A stretch of 64,000 bases of DNA from positions 8,060,001-8,124,000 of the forward strand of contig BJHW01000001.1 in the NCBI GenBank assembly GCA_005405945.1. Reading direction: 5' to 3'. Shown here one piece after another: positions 14,173-24,805 of this stretch. The number at the start of each line of letters is the position of its first letter. Within the stretch, counting starts at the first letter, position 1. The position numbers were made by a program, and so were the translations under genes. A model generated the notes under the pieces. The model searched no databases, had not been told where the DNA came from, and saw only the letters and a program-made list of their open reading frames with translations. Source of the DNA: Streptomyces violaceusniger. GTDB taxonomy: Bacteria; Actinomycetota; Actinomycetes; Streptomycetales; Streptomycetaceae.

Positions 14173-14475
14173 ATGGCAGCCGTCGGAGGGGCCGACATCC
14201 AGGGCCTCAGGCCGGTCCGATGGGTGCTCGCGCTCGCTCTGGGCGGCGTCTGGTGGTGGTCCGTACTGCGGCTGGCGGTGCAGCCGGGGGAGACCGGACC
14301 GGTGGAGGGGGCGTTAGCGATCGGAGGCTGGGGGCTGAGCCTACTGCCGGTGCACTGCGGTCCCTCGCCCAGAAGGGGCGGCACCCGCCGCCGGAGAGGC
14401 CCTCCGAGTCAGGACGGATCCGGCCCCTGTGGCCCCGCCTGGCAGCTCGGGCACCAGAAGGTCGAGCGCTCCTGA
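14173..14475 (+). CDS. Small membrane protein of unknown function
   Basis: About 100 residues with two hydrophobic segments (WVLALALGGVWWWSVLRLAV and ALAIGGWGLSLLPVHC). GGAGG lies 6-8 nt before ATG 14173. After residue 70 the sequence becomes Arg/Gly/Pro-rich and runs 67 nt into the convergent nei gene. That tail may be an artefact of an unseen homopolymer error, with the true protein ending earlier. No function can be assigned. Confidence 0.6.
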   Translation: MAAVGGADIQGLRPVRWVLALALGGVWWWSVLRLAVQPGETGPVEGALAIGGWGLSLLPVHCGPSPRRGGTRRRRGPPSQDGSGPCGPAWQLGHQKVERS

Positions 14476-15214
14476 CCCGCGCGCCCCTGGTCGGCGGCGC
14501 GCACCGGCGTACCGCAGCGCAGACAGGGCCGCCCCGGGCGCCCGTACACCCATAGTCTGCGGTCGCGGTGCGACTCGGCCGTGGTGATCCGGGCGCGCCG
14601 GTTCCTGTTGGCCTCCAGGAGCCTCTTGGCGTGGGTCACCAGGCGCTCGGGGAGGTCACCTCGCCGATCGGCAGCCAGGGTGACACGCGCAGCAGGAAGC
14701 ACAGCTCGGACTTGTAGACATTGCCGATCCCGGCGACGTTCCGCTGGTCGAGCAGCGCTTCGCCCAGGGGCCGGGAGGGATCGGCGAGCAGTCGTCGCAG
14801 CGCCTCGTCCGGATCCCAGTCGGGGCCGAGGAGATCGGGGCCGAGATGGCCGACGACCCGGTCCTCGTCGCCGGTGCGGAGCAGTTCCAGGACGGGCAGG
14901 CGGTAGCCGACGGCGGTGTGTGCGGCGTTGGCGAGGATGGCCCGGATCTGGTGGTGCGGGCCGCCGCGCCAGCGCTCGTCCGGCCCGTACACCTGCCAGG
15001 AGCCGTCCATCCGCAGATGGGAGTGGAGGGTCAGCCCGCCCTCGACACGGGTCAGCAGATGCTTGCCGCGCGGGACGACCTCGAGCACCTGGCGGCCGGT
15101 GAGATCGGCGGTCGCCAGCCGGGGGACGCGCAGGTCGCTGCGGATGAGTGGGGATCCCGCGAGGGCCTGGTGCAGGCGCTGTGCGGTCTGCCAGACGGTG
15201 TCTCCTTCGGGCAT
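14409..15214 (-). CDS. nei: Endonuclease VIII-type DNA glycosylase (frameshifted)
   Basis: Fpg/Nei-family DNA glycosylase/AP lyase for oxidised bases. The mature N-terminus MPEGDTVW provides catalytic Pro2 and Glu3; ALLDQRNVAGIGNVYKSE is the helix-two-turn-helix. The zinc finger (CLRCGT ... WCPSCQ) is in another frame after residue about 187. Adding one base to the G4 run at 14649-14652 (C4 on the coding strand) restores SPERLVTHAKRLLEAN and the finger. PEGDTVW marks the Nei and not the Fpg branch. Its neighbour lhr is also a repair gene, on the same strand. Confidence 0.88.
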
Positions 15215-15257
15215 GCCCTCCATGATGCCGGTGGCCGCGGGCCGGCGGGAGCGCCTG

Positions 15258-15385
15258 GTGATCAGGGGCGCGGGCGGAGGCCGTTGTTCGGGGGCGCGGA
15301 TGGCGGGTGTTGTTCAGGCGCACAGCCCCGGGCGTTGATCAGAGACGCAGACGGCGGGTGTTGATCAAGGGCGCAGGCGGAGGCC
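15258..15385. repeat. Five-copy 25-26 bp tandem repeat at the lhr 3' end
   Basis: Five degenerate units starting near 15258, 15283, 15308, 15333 and 15359, each of the form TGTTGATCAxGGGCGCxGGCGGxGG. The last unit contains the lhr stop codon and its last codons (reading LRLRP-stop on the minus strand). The array therefore looks like repeated copies of the end of lhr, filling the whole gap to nei. Confidence 0.75.
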
Positions 15386-18300
15386 CCGTGGGGTCGGGTG
15401 GAAGCCCGCCGATTCCAGGAGCTTGCCGATCGGGGACGAGAGCGCCTGGGCGCCGTTGACGCGCTCGACGGTGACCGAGCCGAGCGACCCCGCGCGGGCG
15501 GACTCGGCCAGCGCCTCCACCGCCGTCCACAGCCGGGTGTCGTCCTCCGGGGAGGCGGCCTCGGCCTCGCCCGAGGGCCAGGCGAGCAGGGTCTTGCCGC
15601 CCCGCTCCATGTAGAGCGTCAGCTCCCCGTCGACGAGGACCACCATCGCTCCCGCCTTACGGCCCGGCCGGTGGCTCGCGCCGGTGGGCGGATCGGGCCA
15701 GGGAAGAGCAGCACCGTAGGCGTTGGCGGTGTCGGCCGAGGCGAGCACGAAGGCGCGCGGGGACTGCCCACGCGGTCCGTCGAAGGCGGGGGCCGCCGCG
15801 CGGTCGCGGGCCGTGCTGACCGCGCGCAGCCGGTCCACGGCACCGTCCATCGCGAACTGGGCGGCGCCGAGCCCCTCGACCACATAGCCGCGGCGCGCCT
15901 GGCCGGACTCCTCGAACGCGGACAGCACCCGGTAGGCGGCGGAGAAGCCGCCCTCGACCCCCTCGGCGGCGACCGCCCCGCGGGTGACCACGCCGTGCCG
16001 ATCGAGCAGGGTGCGCGCCAGGGCGTGGGCGCGGTGGGTGGGCTCGGGCTCGCGCTCCGGCAGCAGGGACCAGCGCCCGGCGACGGTGGGCGGGCCGTTG
16101 CGCGACGCCGCCGGTCGGCCGGTGCGGCCCGTAAGGCCGCCATAGCGCCCCCGGGGACCGTGCGCTTGGCGCGGTGGGCCGTGGAGCCCGCCGTACGGCC
16201 CGAGCCCAGCAGGGAGCGCAGCGGGGCGAGGGTGTCACCGGTGACCCGGCCCGCCCAGACCAGGTCCCACAGGGCCTCGGCGAGCTCGGGGTCCAGGAAC
16301 TCGTGCCCGGCGGCGCGGGCCTGCTCGGCGATCTGGCGGAAGAACAGCCCGTATCCACCGGCCAGAGAGTCGAGGACGGCCTGGTGGAGGGGGCCCGCCT
16401 CGAGGGGTGCGGGGTGTGCAGCAGCAGCGGGGCGGTGTCGGCCAGGTGCAGGGTGATCCAGCCGTCCTTGCCCGGCAGCGCGCCCGCACCGGCCCAGACG
16501 ACCTCCCCGGAGGCGCTGAGCTCATCGAGCATCGTGGGGGTGTAGTCGCTCACCCGGGACGGCAGGACCAGCTTCTCCAGGGCGGAGGCGGGGACCGGCG
16601 CGCCCTGGAGCTGCTCGATCGCGCGCACCAGCCCGTCGATACCGCGCAGGCTGTGGGTGCCCAGATGCTGCCACTGCGGGAGGAAGGCGGCGAGCGCCGA
16701 GGGCGACACGGGCTCCAGCTCATGGCGCAGCGCGGCCAGGGAGCGGCGCCGCAGGCGGCGCAGCACCGCCGCATCGCACCACTCCTGGCCGGTGCTCAAG
16801 GAAGAGGTCGCGCGCAGCGCATCGTCGGAAGGGTGGTGCTGGGTGACGGGTGGGCGGAACTCGCCCTGGACGACGCGGCCGCCCGCGGCGAGCCGGTGCA
16901 GGGCGCCCTCGGTGACGGCCACGCCGAGGCCGAAGCGGGCGGCGGCCTGGGCGGAGGTGAAGGGACCGTGGGTGCGGGCATGGCGGGCCAGGAGATCGCC
17001 GAGGGGGTCCTTGACCGGCTCGGTGAAGACCTCGGGGACGCCGACCGGCAGGGCCGTGCCGAGCGCGTCCCGCAGCCGCCCCGCGTCTTCCACCGCGGCC
17101 CAGTGGTCCTCGCCCGCGATCCGGACCCGGATGGCGCGCCGGGCCCCGGCCAGGTCCTCGGCCCACCCGGGCTCGGCACCGCGCTCGGCCAGCTCGGCGG
17201 CGGTGAGCGGGCCGAGCACCCGCAGGGCGTCGGCCACGCCCTCGGCGTCCTTGATCCGGCGGTCCTCGGTGAGCCACTGGAGCTCCTGCTCCAGCTCGGC
17301 CAGGACGTCGGCGTCGAGCAGTTCGCGCAGCTCGGCCTGGCCCAGGAGCTCGGCCAGCAGCCGGGAGTCGAGGGAGAGGGCGGCGGCGCGGCGCTCGGCG
17401 AGCGGGGAGTCGCCCTCGTAGAGGAACTGCGCCACATAGCCGAAGAGCAGCGAGCGGGCGAAGGGGGACGGCTCGGGGGTGGTCACCTCCACCAGCCGGA
17501 CCCGGCGGGCCTCGATGTCGCCCATCAGCTCGGTGAGGCCGGGGACGTCGAAGACGTCCTGGAGGCATTCGCGGACAGCTTCGAGGACGATCGGGAAGGA
17601 ACCGAACTCGCTCGCCACCTGGAGGAGCTGCGCGGCGCGCTGGCGCTGCTGCCACAGCGGGGTGCGCTTGCCGGGGTCGCGGCGGGGCAGCAGCAACGCG
17701 CGGGCGGCGCATTCGCGGAACCGGGAGGCGAACAGCGCCGAGCCGCCGACCTGGTCGGTGACGATCTGGTTGATCTCGCCCTTGTCGAACGCGACATCGG
17801 CCGCGCCCACCGGGGACTGCTCGGTGTCGTACTCCACGCCCTGGCGCATCGGGTCCGTGTCGAGGAGGTCGAGCCCCATCAGATCGGCGTCGGGCAGCCG
17901 CAGCACGATGCCGTCGTCGGCGTGCATGACCTGGGCGTCGATGCCGTACCGCTCGGAGAGGCGGGCCCCCAGGGCGAGCGCCCAGGGGGCGTGGACCTGC
18001 GCGCCGAAGGGGGAGTGGACCACCACGCGCCAGTCGCCCAGCTCGTCGCGGAACCGCTCCACCACGATCGTGCGGTCGTCCGGCACATGCCCGCAGGCGC
18101 GGCGCTGCTCGTCCAGGTACCCGATGACGTTCTCGGCGGCCCAGGCGTCCAGACCGGCGGCCAGCAGCCGCAGGCGGGCGTCCTCCGGCCGCAGCGCGCC
18201 CACCTCGCGCAGGAACGCGCCCAGGGCGCGGCCCAGCTCCAGGGGGCGGCCGAGCTGGTCGCCCTTCCAGAAGGGCAGCCGGCCGGGGACGCCGGGGCGG

Positions 18301-20126
18301 GGGAGACCAGGACCCGGTCGCGGGTGATGTCCTCGATCCGCCATGAGGTGGTGCCCAGGGTGAACACATCGCCCACCCGCGACTCGTAGACCATCTCCTC
18401 GTCGAGCTCGCCCACCCGTCGCCCGCCACCGCCCCGAGTGGAAGCGCTTCGCGCTGCTGTGTCCGATTGCCCACCACCCTTCTTGGGGTCGGCGCCCGCC
18501 AGGAAGACGCCGAAGAGCCCGCGGTCGGGGATGGTGCCGCCGGAGGTCACCGCGAGCCGCTGCGCCCCGGGGCGGCCGGTGACCGTATGGGCGACGCGGT
18601 CCCACACCAGGCGCGGCCGCAGCTCCGCGAAGGCGTCGGAGGGGTAGCGGCCCGCGAGCATGTCGAGGACCGAGGTGTACGCCGACTCCGGGAGCGAGGC
18701 GAACGGCGCGGCGCGGCGGATCAGGGCCAGCAGCTCGTCCACGTCCCAGGTGTCCATGGCGGTCATGGCGATCAGCTGCTGGGCGAGCACGTCCAGCGGG
18801 TTGGCGGGCACCCGCAGCGACTCGATGGCGCCCTCGCGCATTCGCTCGGTGACCACCGCGGCCTGCACCAGGTCGCCGCGGTACTTGGGGAAGACGACGC
18901 CGGTGGAGATCGCGCCCACCTGGTGGCCGGCCCGGCCCACCCGCTGCAGCCCGGAGGCCACCGAGGGCGGCGACTCGACCTGGACGACCAGGTCGACAGC
19001 GCCCATGTCGATGCCGAGCTCGAGGCTGGAGGTGGCGACGACGGCGGGCAGCCGGCCGGCCTTGAGGTCCTCCTCGACCAGCGCCCGCTGCTCCTTGGAC
19101 ACCGAGCCGTGGTGCGCGCGGGCCAGAACCGCGGGCGCGCCCCGGGCCGCACCGGCCTCGGCCATCAGCTCGGCGGGGGAGTGGTCCTCGGGCAGGGCCT
19201 CACCGGTGGCCCGCTCATAGGCGATCTCGTTCAGCCGGTTGCACAGCCGCTCGGCCAGCCGACGGGAGTTGGCGAAGACGATGGTGGAGCGATGGGCCTG
19301 GACCAGATCGGTGATCCGCTCCTCGACATGGGGCCAGATCGACGGCCGCTCGCCCGTCTCGCCCTCCTGGGCGGGGGCGCCGCCCAGCTCGCCCAGGTCC
19401 TCCACGGGCACGACCACCGACAGGTCGAACTCCTTGCCCGAGGGCGGCTGGACGATCTCCACCTTGCGCCGCGGCGACAGGAACCGCGCCACCTCGTCCA
19501 CCGGCCGCACGGTCGCGGACAGGCCGATGCGCCGGGCGGGGCGCTCGAGCAGCTCGTCGAGGCGCTCCAGGGACAGCGCGAGATGAGCGCCCCGCTTCGT
19601 GCCCGCGACGGCGTGGACCTCGTCCAGGATCACGGTCTCCACCCCGCGCAGCGCCTCCCGGGTGGCGGAGGTGAGCATCAGGAACAGCGACTCGGGGTGG
19701 TGATCAGGATGTCCGGCGGGCGGGTGGCCAGAGCGCGGCGCTCGGCGGCCGGGTGTCGCCCGAGCGGGTGCCCACCTGGATCTCCGGCTCGGGCATGCCC
19801 AGCCGCACAGCCTCCTGGCGGATACCGGTCAGCGGGCTGCGGAGATTGCGCTCGACGTCCACCGCCAGGGCCTTCAGCGGAGAGACATAGAGCACCCGGC
19901 AGCGCTTCTTCGTCTCGGCGGGCGGCGGCTCACCGGCCAGCTTGTCCAGAGCGGCCAGGAAGGCGGCCAGGGTCTTGCCCGAGCCGGTGGGGGCGACGAC
20001 CAGGACGTCCGAGCCCGCGCCGATCGCCCGCCACGCGCCCTCCTGCGCGGGCGTGGGCGCGGTGAAAGCACCCGTGAACCAGCCGCGGGTGGCCGGGGAG
20101 AATCCGTCGAGCGCCGAGCCTGCCAT
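15365..20126 (-). CDS. lhr: Lhr-type ATP-dependent DNA helicase (five apparent frameshifts)
   Basis: Superfamily 2 'large helicase-related' repair protein of about 1,590 residues. Visible in order: Walker A APTGSGKTLAAF, motif Ia YVSPLKALAVD, DEVH box VILDEVHAVAGTKRG, motif III LSATVRP, motif V TSSLELGIDMGAVDLV, motif VI QRVGRAGHQVG, then the long Lhr-core and winged-helix region ending PTPRGLRLRP. The frame changes at about 19751-19753, 19694-19697, 18294-18297, 16404-16407 and 16148-16152. Each lies in a run of 3-5 G or C, and each is repaired by adding one base. A start nine bases further upstream (20135) is also possible. Divergent from the AraC gene. Confidence 0.9.
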
Positions 20127-20207
20127 GCCCTCCATCGTGCACCGCACCACTGACAATGCACGGAGCCGCAGGTCAGAGGGGGCCCGGGCGGGGCGCACAA
20201 TGGTGCC

Positions 20208-21059
20208 ATGGTCAACCGGGAGAGCGCGCGGCACTGGCGGTACCCCCAGCTTCCGGGCGTCGATCTGCTGCGCGCCCGCTACATCGACAAGACCTTCGTC
20301 TGGCACACCCACGAGACCTTCGTGATCGCCGCGATCACCGAGGGCGTCGAGGAGTTCCATCACCGCGGCGCCATCGAGCGCACCGGGCCCGGCGGGCTCG
20401 CCCTCATCAACCCGGAGGTGCCCCACACCGGACGGGCGGGGGCGCCCGAGGGGTGGGCGTACAGCGTGCTGTACCCGGCCGCGGACCTGGTCGCCGGTAT
20501 CGCCGCCGAGACGACCACGCTCCGGGGCACCGCCGGGTTCCGGATCCCCAGCGTCGACGACCCTCAGGGGGCGAGGCTGGTCACCGCGGTGCACCGGGCC
20601 GCCGAGGAGGGCAACGCGCTCGCCGCCGACAGCCTGCTGCGCATCGCGCTGGCCCGGCTGTTGCGCGACCACGGCGGCCCGCTCCCCGAGCGCACGGCGC
20701 ACACCGCGGGTGCGGGAACGGCGGCGCGCGCCCGCGCGATCCTCCAGGAACGGATGGCGGACCCGCCGTCCCTGGAACGGCTGGCGGCCGAGCTGGGCAC
20801 CGGTCCCTTCGCCCTCCTGCGCGCCTTCCGCGCGGTCTACGGGATGCCGCCGCACACCTGGCTCACCGACGCCCGGGTCCGCCGTGCCCGGCGGCTGCTG
20901 GACGCCGGGACCGCGCCAGCCGAGGTGGCCGTCGCCGTCGGCTTCACCGACCAGTCCCACCTGAACCGTCACTTCACCCGGATCGTGGGGGTGCCACCGG
21001 GCGCCTACCGGCGCGAGCGCGCAAGAACGTACAAGACCGGAGTCGAAGCGCTCTCCTAA
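20208..21059 (+). CDS. AraC-family transcriptional regulator
   Basis: 283 residues: an N-terminal cupin-like AraC binding domain (FVWHTHETFVIAAITEGVEEFHHRG) and a C-terminal double helix-turn-helix (LERLAAELGTGPFALLRAFR ... AVAVGFTDQSHLNRHFTRIVG). Its stop lies one base before the azlC start, so it probably belongs to the azlCD operon and may control it. ATG 20208 is the first start after the divergent lhr promoter region. Confidence 0.88.
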   Translation: MVNRESARHWRYPQLPGVDLLRARYIDKTFVWHTHETFVIAAITEGVEEFHHRGAIERTGPGGLALINPEVPHTGRAGAPEGWAYSVLYPAADLVAGIAAETTTLRGTAGFRIPSVDDPQGARLVTAVHRAAEEGNALAADSLLRIALARLLRDHGGPLPERTAHTAGAGTAARARAILQERMADPPSLERLAAELGTGPFALLRAFRAVYGMPPHTWLTDARVRRARRLLDAGTAPAEVAVAVGFTDQSHLNRHFTRIVGVPPGAYRRERARTYKTGVEALS

Positions 21060-21060
21060 C

Positions 21061-21798
21061 GTGCGCGCTGTGTCAGAACAGATAGAGATACGAACCGATC
21101 CCGCCGCGCCCCCGGCGGACTCGGCCGTCGTCCGCGACGCCCTGGGCGTCGGTGTCGCGGTCGGGCTCTCCGGCTTCGCCTTCGGGGTGACGTCGGCGGG
21201 CGCCGGGCTCGGCCTGCTGCAGACCTGCGCGCTCAGCCTGCTGGTCTTCACCGGGGCGTCGCAGTTCGCCCTCGTGGGCGCGCTGGCGGCGGGCGGCAAT
21301 CCGTTCACCGCCGCCGCCGGGGCGTTCTTCCTCGGGGTGCGCAACGCCTTCTACGGGCTGCGGCTGTCCGGACTCCTCGGCCTGCCGCGCGCGGTGCGCC
21401 CCCTGGCGGCCCATTGGGTCATCGACGAGACCTCGGCCGTGGCCCTCGCCCAGCCGGACCGGCGCACCGCGCGCCTCGGCTTCACCGTCACCGGGCTGAC
21501 GCTGTACGTCCTGTGGAACCTCACCACGCTGATCGGCGCCCTGGGGGCGTCCGCGCTCGGCGACACCGACGCCTGGGGCCTGGACGCCGCCGGGCCCGCC
21601 GTCTTCCTCGCCCTGCTGGCCCCCATGCTCAGCGGCCCCGTCGAACGGGCCGTGGCCGGTCTCGGCGTCCTGCTGGTGCTGCTGTGCCAGCCGGTGCTGC
21701 CCGCCGGGGTGCCGGTCCTGGTGGCGGCGCTCGCCGCTCCCGTCGTCCTTACGGTGCACGGGCGCATGGCACGCGGCACGGAGGGTGAGCGCCGATGA
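21061..21798 (+). CDS. azlC: AzlC-family branched-chain amino acid exporter subunit
   Basis: 245-residue membrane protein with about six to seven helices and the AzlC signature (SGFAFGVTSAGAGLGLLQTCALSLLVFTGASQFA). With the small AzlD subunit, family members export branched-chain amino acids or analogues. GTG 21061 lies directly after the AraC stop (GTG 21070 is also possible). azlD overlaps its end by 4 nt. The substrate is inferred from the family only. Confidence 0.88.
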   Translation: MRAVSEQIEIRTDPAAPPADSAVVRDALGVGVAVGLSGFAFGVTSAGAGLGLLQTCALSLLVFTGASQFALVGALAAGGNPFTAAAGAFFLGVRNAFYGLRLSGLLGLPRAVRPLAAHWVIDETSAVALAQPDRRTARLGFTVTGLTLYVLWNLTTLIGALGASALGDTDAWGLDAAGPAVFLALLAPMLSGPVERAVAGLGVLLVLLCQPVLPAGVPVLVAALAAPVVLTVHGRMARGTEGERR

Positions 21799-22096
21799 CC
21801 ACATGGATCGCCATCGGCGTCACCGCGGCGGGCTGCTACCTGGTCAAGCTGCTGGGCCTCTCGGTGCCCGCCGGAGTCCTGGAGCGCCCGCTCGTCAGGC
21901 GTCTGGCCGCGCTGCTGCCCGTGGCCCTGCTGGCCGCCCTCACCGCCCAGCAGACCTTCAGCGACGGCCGGCACCTCCTCCTGGACGCGAGGGCGGCCGG
22001 GCTGGGGCGGCGGCGCTCGCGCTGGTGGTCCGCGCCCCCTTCCTGGTCGTGGTCGCCGTGGCCGTCGCCGTCACGGCCGGCGTCCGGGCCCTGTGA
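21795..22096 (+). CDS. azlD: AzlD-family small exporter subunit (frameshifted)
   Basis: About 100 residues with three to four helices (WIAIGVTAAGCYLVKLLGLSV, LLPVALLAALTAQQTF, then LALVVRAPFLVVVAVAVAV in another frame). One G added to the G4 run at 22004-22007 joins the halves into a typical AzlD ending GVRAL. It overlaps azlC by 4 nt. Confidence 0.85.
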
Positions 22097-22115
22097 CCGC
22101 CCCGGACGCCCGCGC

Positions 22116-23111
22116 TCAGATCCGCCGTCCGTAGGCCCGCAGCGTCAGCAGCGCCTCCATGGTCGCCACCGACCGCCACTCCAGCGTGGCCACCGGCGTC
22201 CACGCACGCCGGTGCGGCGGCCAGCCGCCGTCCTCCTGCTGTGCGGCCACGAGAGCGTCCAGGGACCGCTCCACCTCGGCGTCGGTGAACCACCGGCGCG
22301 CCAGCGAGCCGGGCGTACGGGCGATGTCGTGCACCTGGAAGGGCTCACCGGGCCCCGGCGCCAGGGGGCGGTCCTCGGCGGGCTCCGGGGCCGGGGGCGG
22401 CACGATCAGCCGCTCCTCCCGCACCCGGCGGCCGAGCCGATCAGCCGCCACCTCGGCGCGGGCCCGGTCCGGCGCCCCGTCGAGGAAGGCGACGGCCGCG
22501 GCGACCTCGTACGGCCGCGCCGTCGTGCCGCCCTCCGCCAGGGCGGCGACCGCGGCCCAGCAGAAGTCCGTGGCCCGGAAGAGCCACGCGTGCCACACCT
22601 CGTTGCGGTGCAGCAGCCCCACCACAGGCCCGGTGGTCAGCAGATCACCGCGCGGATCGTCCGCCGACGGGACCCAGGGGGCCGCCGGATAGCCGTGCGG
22701 CGAGGGGTGGCAGACGGGCAGCGCGCCGTCCGGGGTGGACACGGACGTCAGATAGCGGCACAGGCGCTCCACCCGCTGCCCGCCGCACCGCCCGATCCCG
22801 TCGAGCACCCGTAAGGCGTGCACGGCATGCGGCGGCTGGCTCACCGGGCCGCGCAGATCCGGGTCCAGCGCATGGCCGTAGCCCCCGTCGGTCCCCAGGT
22901 ACGCGGTCAGCGCGGTCTCGACCGCCTCGGCGCCGCCGCCCAGGAAGTGGTACGCGAACCTGCGCTGCTCCAGCACACGGGCGGTCAGCCAGACGAACCG
23001 CTCGGCGCGGGAGAGCGCGGAGGACCCGGCCGGCCGGGGCGGCTCGGCGGATCCGGGCGTGGGCGAGGGGGGCGACGACGGCGAGGAGGGGAGGCTTGCG
23101 GATCGATCCAT
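22116..23111 (-). CDS. Conserved protein with alpha/alpha-toroid (prenyltransferase-like) repeats
   Basis: 331 residues. Repeated segments such as GTDGGYGHALDPDLRGP and AAQQEDGGWPPHRRAWTP resemble the QW/PFTB repeats of squalene cyclases and protein prenyltransferases. No terpene-cyclase DxDD motif is evident. The first 35 residues are Pro/Ser-rich and may not be part of the fold. Function unknown. It lies convergent to azlD and divergent from the DUF3046 gene. Confidence 0.75.
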   Translation of the reverse strand: MDRSASLPSSPSSPPSPTPGSAEPPRPAGSSALSRAERFVWLTARVLEQRRFAYHFLGGGAEAVETALTAYLGTDGGYGHALDPDLRGPVSQPPHAVHALRVLDGIGRCGGQRVERLCRYLTSVSTPDGALPVCHPSPHGYPAAPWVPSADDPRGDLLTTGPVVGLLHRNEVWHAWLFRATDFCWAAVAALAEGGTTARPYEVAAAVAFLDGAPDRARAEVAADRLGRRVREERLIVPPPAPEPAEDRPLAPGPGEPFQVHDIARTPGSLARRWFTDAEVERSLDALVAAQQEDGGWPPHRRAWTPVATLEWRSVATMEALLTLRAYGRRI

Positions 23112-23189
23112 GGACAGACCGTAGGCCGGGAGACACGGTCGGTAGGGGGCTCACGCACCGGTGCACCCCGGGAGCGCGATACTGGTCGC

Positions 23190-23384
23190 ATGCGGTTGAC
23201 GGACTTCTGGCAGCGAATGGCGGACCACTTCGGCGCGGCGTACGCCGACTCCTTCGCGCGCGATCATGTGATGTCGCAACTCGGCGGCCGGACGGTGCAC
23301 GAGGCGCTGAGGGACGGCTGGGAGGCCAAGGACGTGTGGCGCGGGGTCTGCGCCGCGATGGAGATCCCCGAGAGCAGGCGCTGA
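23190..23384 (+). CDS. DUF3046 family protein
   Basis: 64-residue protein beginning MRLTDFWQRMADHFGAAYADSF and containing GRTVHEALRDGWEAKDVWRGVC, the conserved DUF3046 pattern found almost only in actinobacteria near recA. No membrane segment or known catalytic motif. Function unknown. Confidence 0.85.
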   Translation: MRLTDFWQRMADHFGAAYADSFARDHVMSQLGGRTVHEALRDGWEAKDVWRGVCAAMEIPESRR

Positions 23385-23463
23385 GCGGTCTCCGGGCACT
23401 CCGGACGTATCAGCTTCCCGGGGTGGCCGGAATTCTTCGACCGGTGTACGCCACACTTGCTCC

Positions 23464-24669
23464 GTGGCCCCGACCGAAGAGACCCTCCCCTCCGACGCCG
23501 ACGACAACCCGAGCGCCGCTCGGGCCTCCTCGGATTCCCCGCAACTCGCCGCGCGCATGCCGCGCTGGCTGCCGCGCGCCATGGTCCTCGCACTCGCGCT
23601 GGTGGCCTGTTATCGCCTTGCGACCTGGGCCTTCGACCAGCTGACCGGGCTGTTGCTGAACATCCTGATCGCGTTCTTCCTGGCGCTCGCGATCGAGCCG
23701 GCCGTGGACCGGATGGCCTCCCGCGGTATGCGCCGGGGGCTGGCCACCGGGCTGGTCTTTCTCGCCATCCTCATCGGCGCCGCGGGCTTCTTCACCCTGC
23801 TCGGCTCGATGCTCGCCGACCAGATCATCACCATGGTCCAGGACTTCCCGAAGTACCTCGACGACGTGGTCAGCTGGATCAACGACACGTTCCATACGCA
23901 TCTGTCGCGTCTGGAGATCCAGGACAGCCTGCTGCACTCCGACTGGCTCCAGAGCTACGTCAAGAACAGCGCCAACAATGTGCTGGACGTCTCCGCACAG
24001 GTGCTGGGCGGGTTGTTCAAGACGCTGACGGTGACCCTGTTCGCCTTCTACTTCGCCGCCGACGGCCCCCGGCTGCGCCGCGCCCTGTGCTCGGTGCTGC
24101 CGCCGACGCGGCAGGTCGAGGTGTTGCGCGCCTGGGAGATCGCGGTCGCCAAGACCGGCGGCTACATCTACTCACGCGGGCTGATGGCCCTGATCTCCGG
24201 TGTCGCCCACTACATCCTGCTGGAGGCCCTGGGCGTGCCCTACGCCCCGGCTCTGGCCGTCTGGGTGGGGCTGATCTCGCAGTTCATCCCGACCATCGGC
24301 ACCTACCTGGCCGGGGCCCTGCCGATGCTGATCGCGTTCACCGTCGAGCCCTGGTACGCGCTGTGGGTCCTGATCTTCGTCGTGGTCTACCAGCAGTTCG
24401 AGAACTATCTGCTCCAGCCGAGGATCACCGCCAGGACGGTGGACATCCACCCGGCCGTCTCCTTCGGATCGGTGATAGCGGGCACCGCGCTGCTGGGCGC
24501 GGTGGGCGCGCTGATCGCGATTCCGGCGACCGCGACGCTCCAGGCGTTCCTCGGCGCGTACATCAAGCGCTACGACGTGACCGACGATCCGCGGGTGCAC
24601 GGGCGCACGCGGCGGCGCGGAGCCTCGGCCCTCGCGCGGATGCGCGCCGCGCTGGCGCGGCGTGGTTGA
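23464..24669 (+). CDS. AI-2E family transporter
   Basis: 401-residue membrane protein of the AI-2E/PerM exporter family with about seven to eight helices. Family segments are LLLNILIAFFLALAIEPAVDRM near the start, GVPYAPALAVWVGLISQFIPTIGTYLAG, and QQFENYLLQPRITARTVDIHP near the end. Members export quorum signals or act as Na+/H+ antiporters; the substrate here is unknown. The GTG start is at 23464. Its stop codon lies inside the -35 box of the recA promoter. Confidence 0.86.
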   Translation: MAPTEETLPSDADDNPSAARASSDSPQLAARMPRWLPRAMVLALALVACYRLATWAFDQLTGLLLNILIAFFLALAIEPAVDRMASRGMRRGLATGLVFLAILIGAAGFFTLLGSMLADQIITMVQDFPKYLDDVVSWINDTFHTHLSRLEIQDSLLHSDWLQSYVKNSANNVLDVSAQVLGGLFKTLTVTLFAFYFAADGPRLRRALCSVLPPTRQVEVLRAWEIAVAKTGGYIYSRGLMALISGVAHYILLEALGVPYAPALAVWVGLISQFIPTIGTYLAGALPMLIAFTVEPWYALWVLIFVVVYQQFENYLLQPRITARTVDIHPAVSFGSVIAGTALLGAVGALIAIPATATLQAFLGAYIKRYDVTDDPRVHGRTRRRGASALARMRAALARRG

Positions 24670-24694
24670 CACAAAAATCGAACATCCATTCTCA
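24666..24694 (+). promoter_or_regulatory. recA promoter with SOS (LexA) box
   Basis: TTGACA (24666-24671) is followed by TCGAACATCCATTCTC. GAAC-ATCC-ATTC (24680-24691) fits the actinobacterial LexA box GAAC-N4-GTTC with one mismatch and lies between -35 and a weak -10 (TTCTCA, about 24689-24694). The -35 overlaps the upstream stop codon. Confidence 0.8.
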
Positions 24695-24805
24695 TGGAGG
24701 GCCCGGCAGTTATCCACAGGCCGAGGACGACAGGGCCGCTTGTCAGTGCCAGGCGCTAGCGTCTTGGACGTGAAGCGATCGACTCAAGCAAACCGGGTGG
24801 GACCC

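Noticed and set aside
15258..15385. Possible CRISPR array
   Set aside because: Units are adjacent and degenerate with no unique spacers and no cas genes nearby.
16407..18389. 660-codon plus-strand ORF inside lhr
   Set aside because: Same antisense effect; the minus strand holds Lhr helicase motifs.
20136..21344. N-terminal extension of lhr across the AraC gene
   Set aside because: It is an open frame antisense to a convincing AraC regulator, and normal Lhr starts near 20126.
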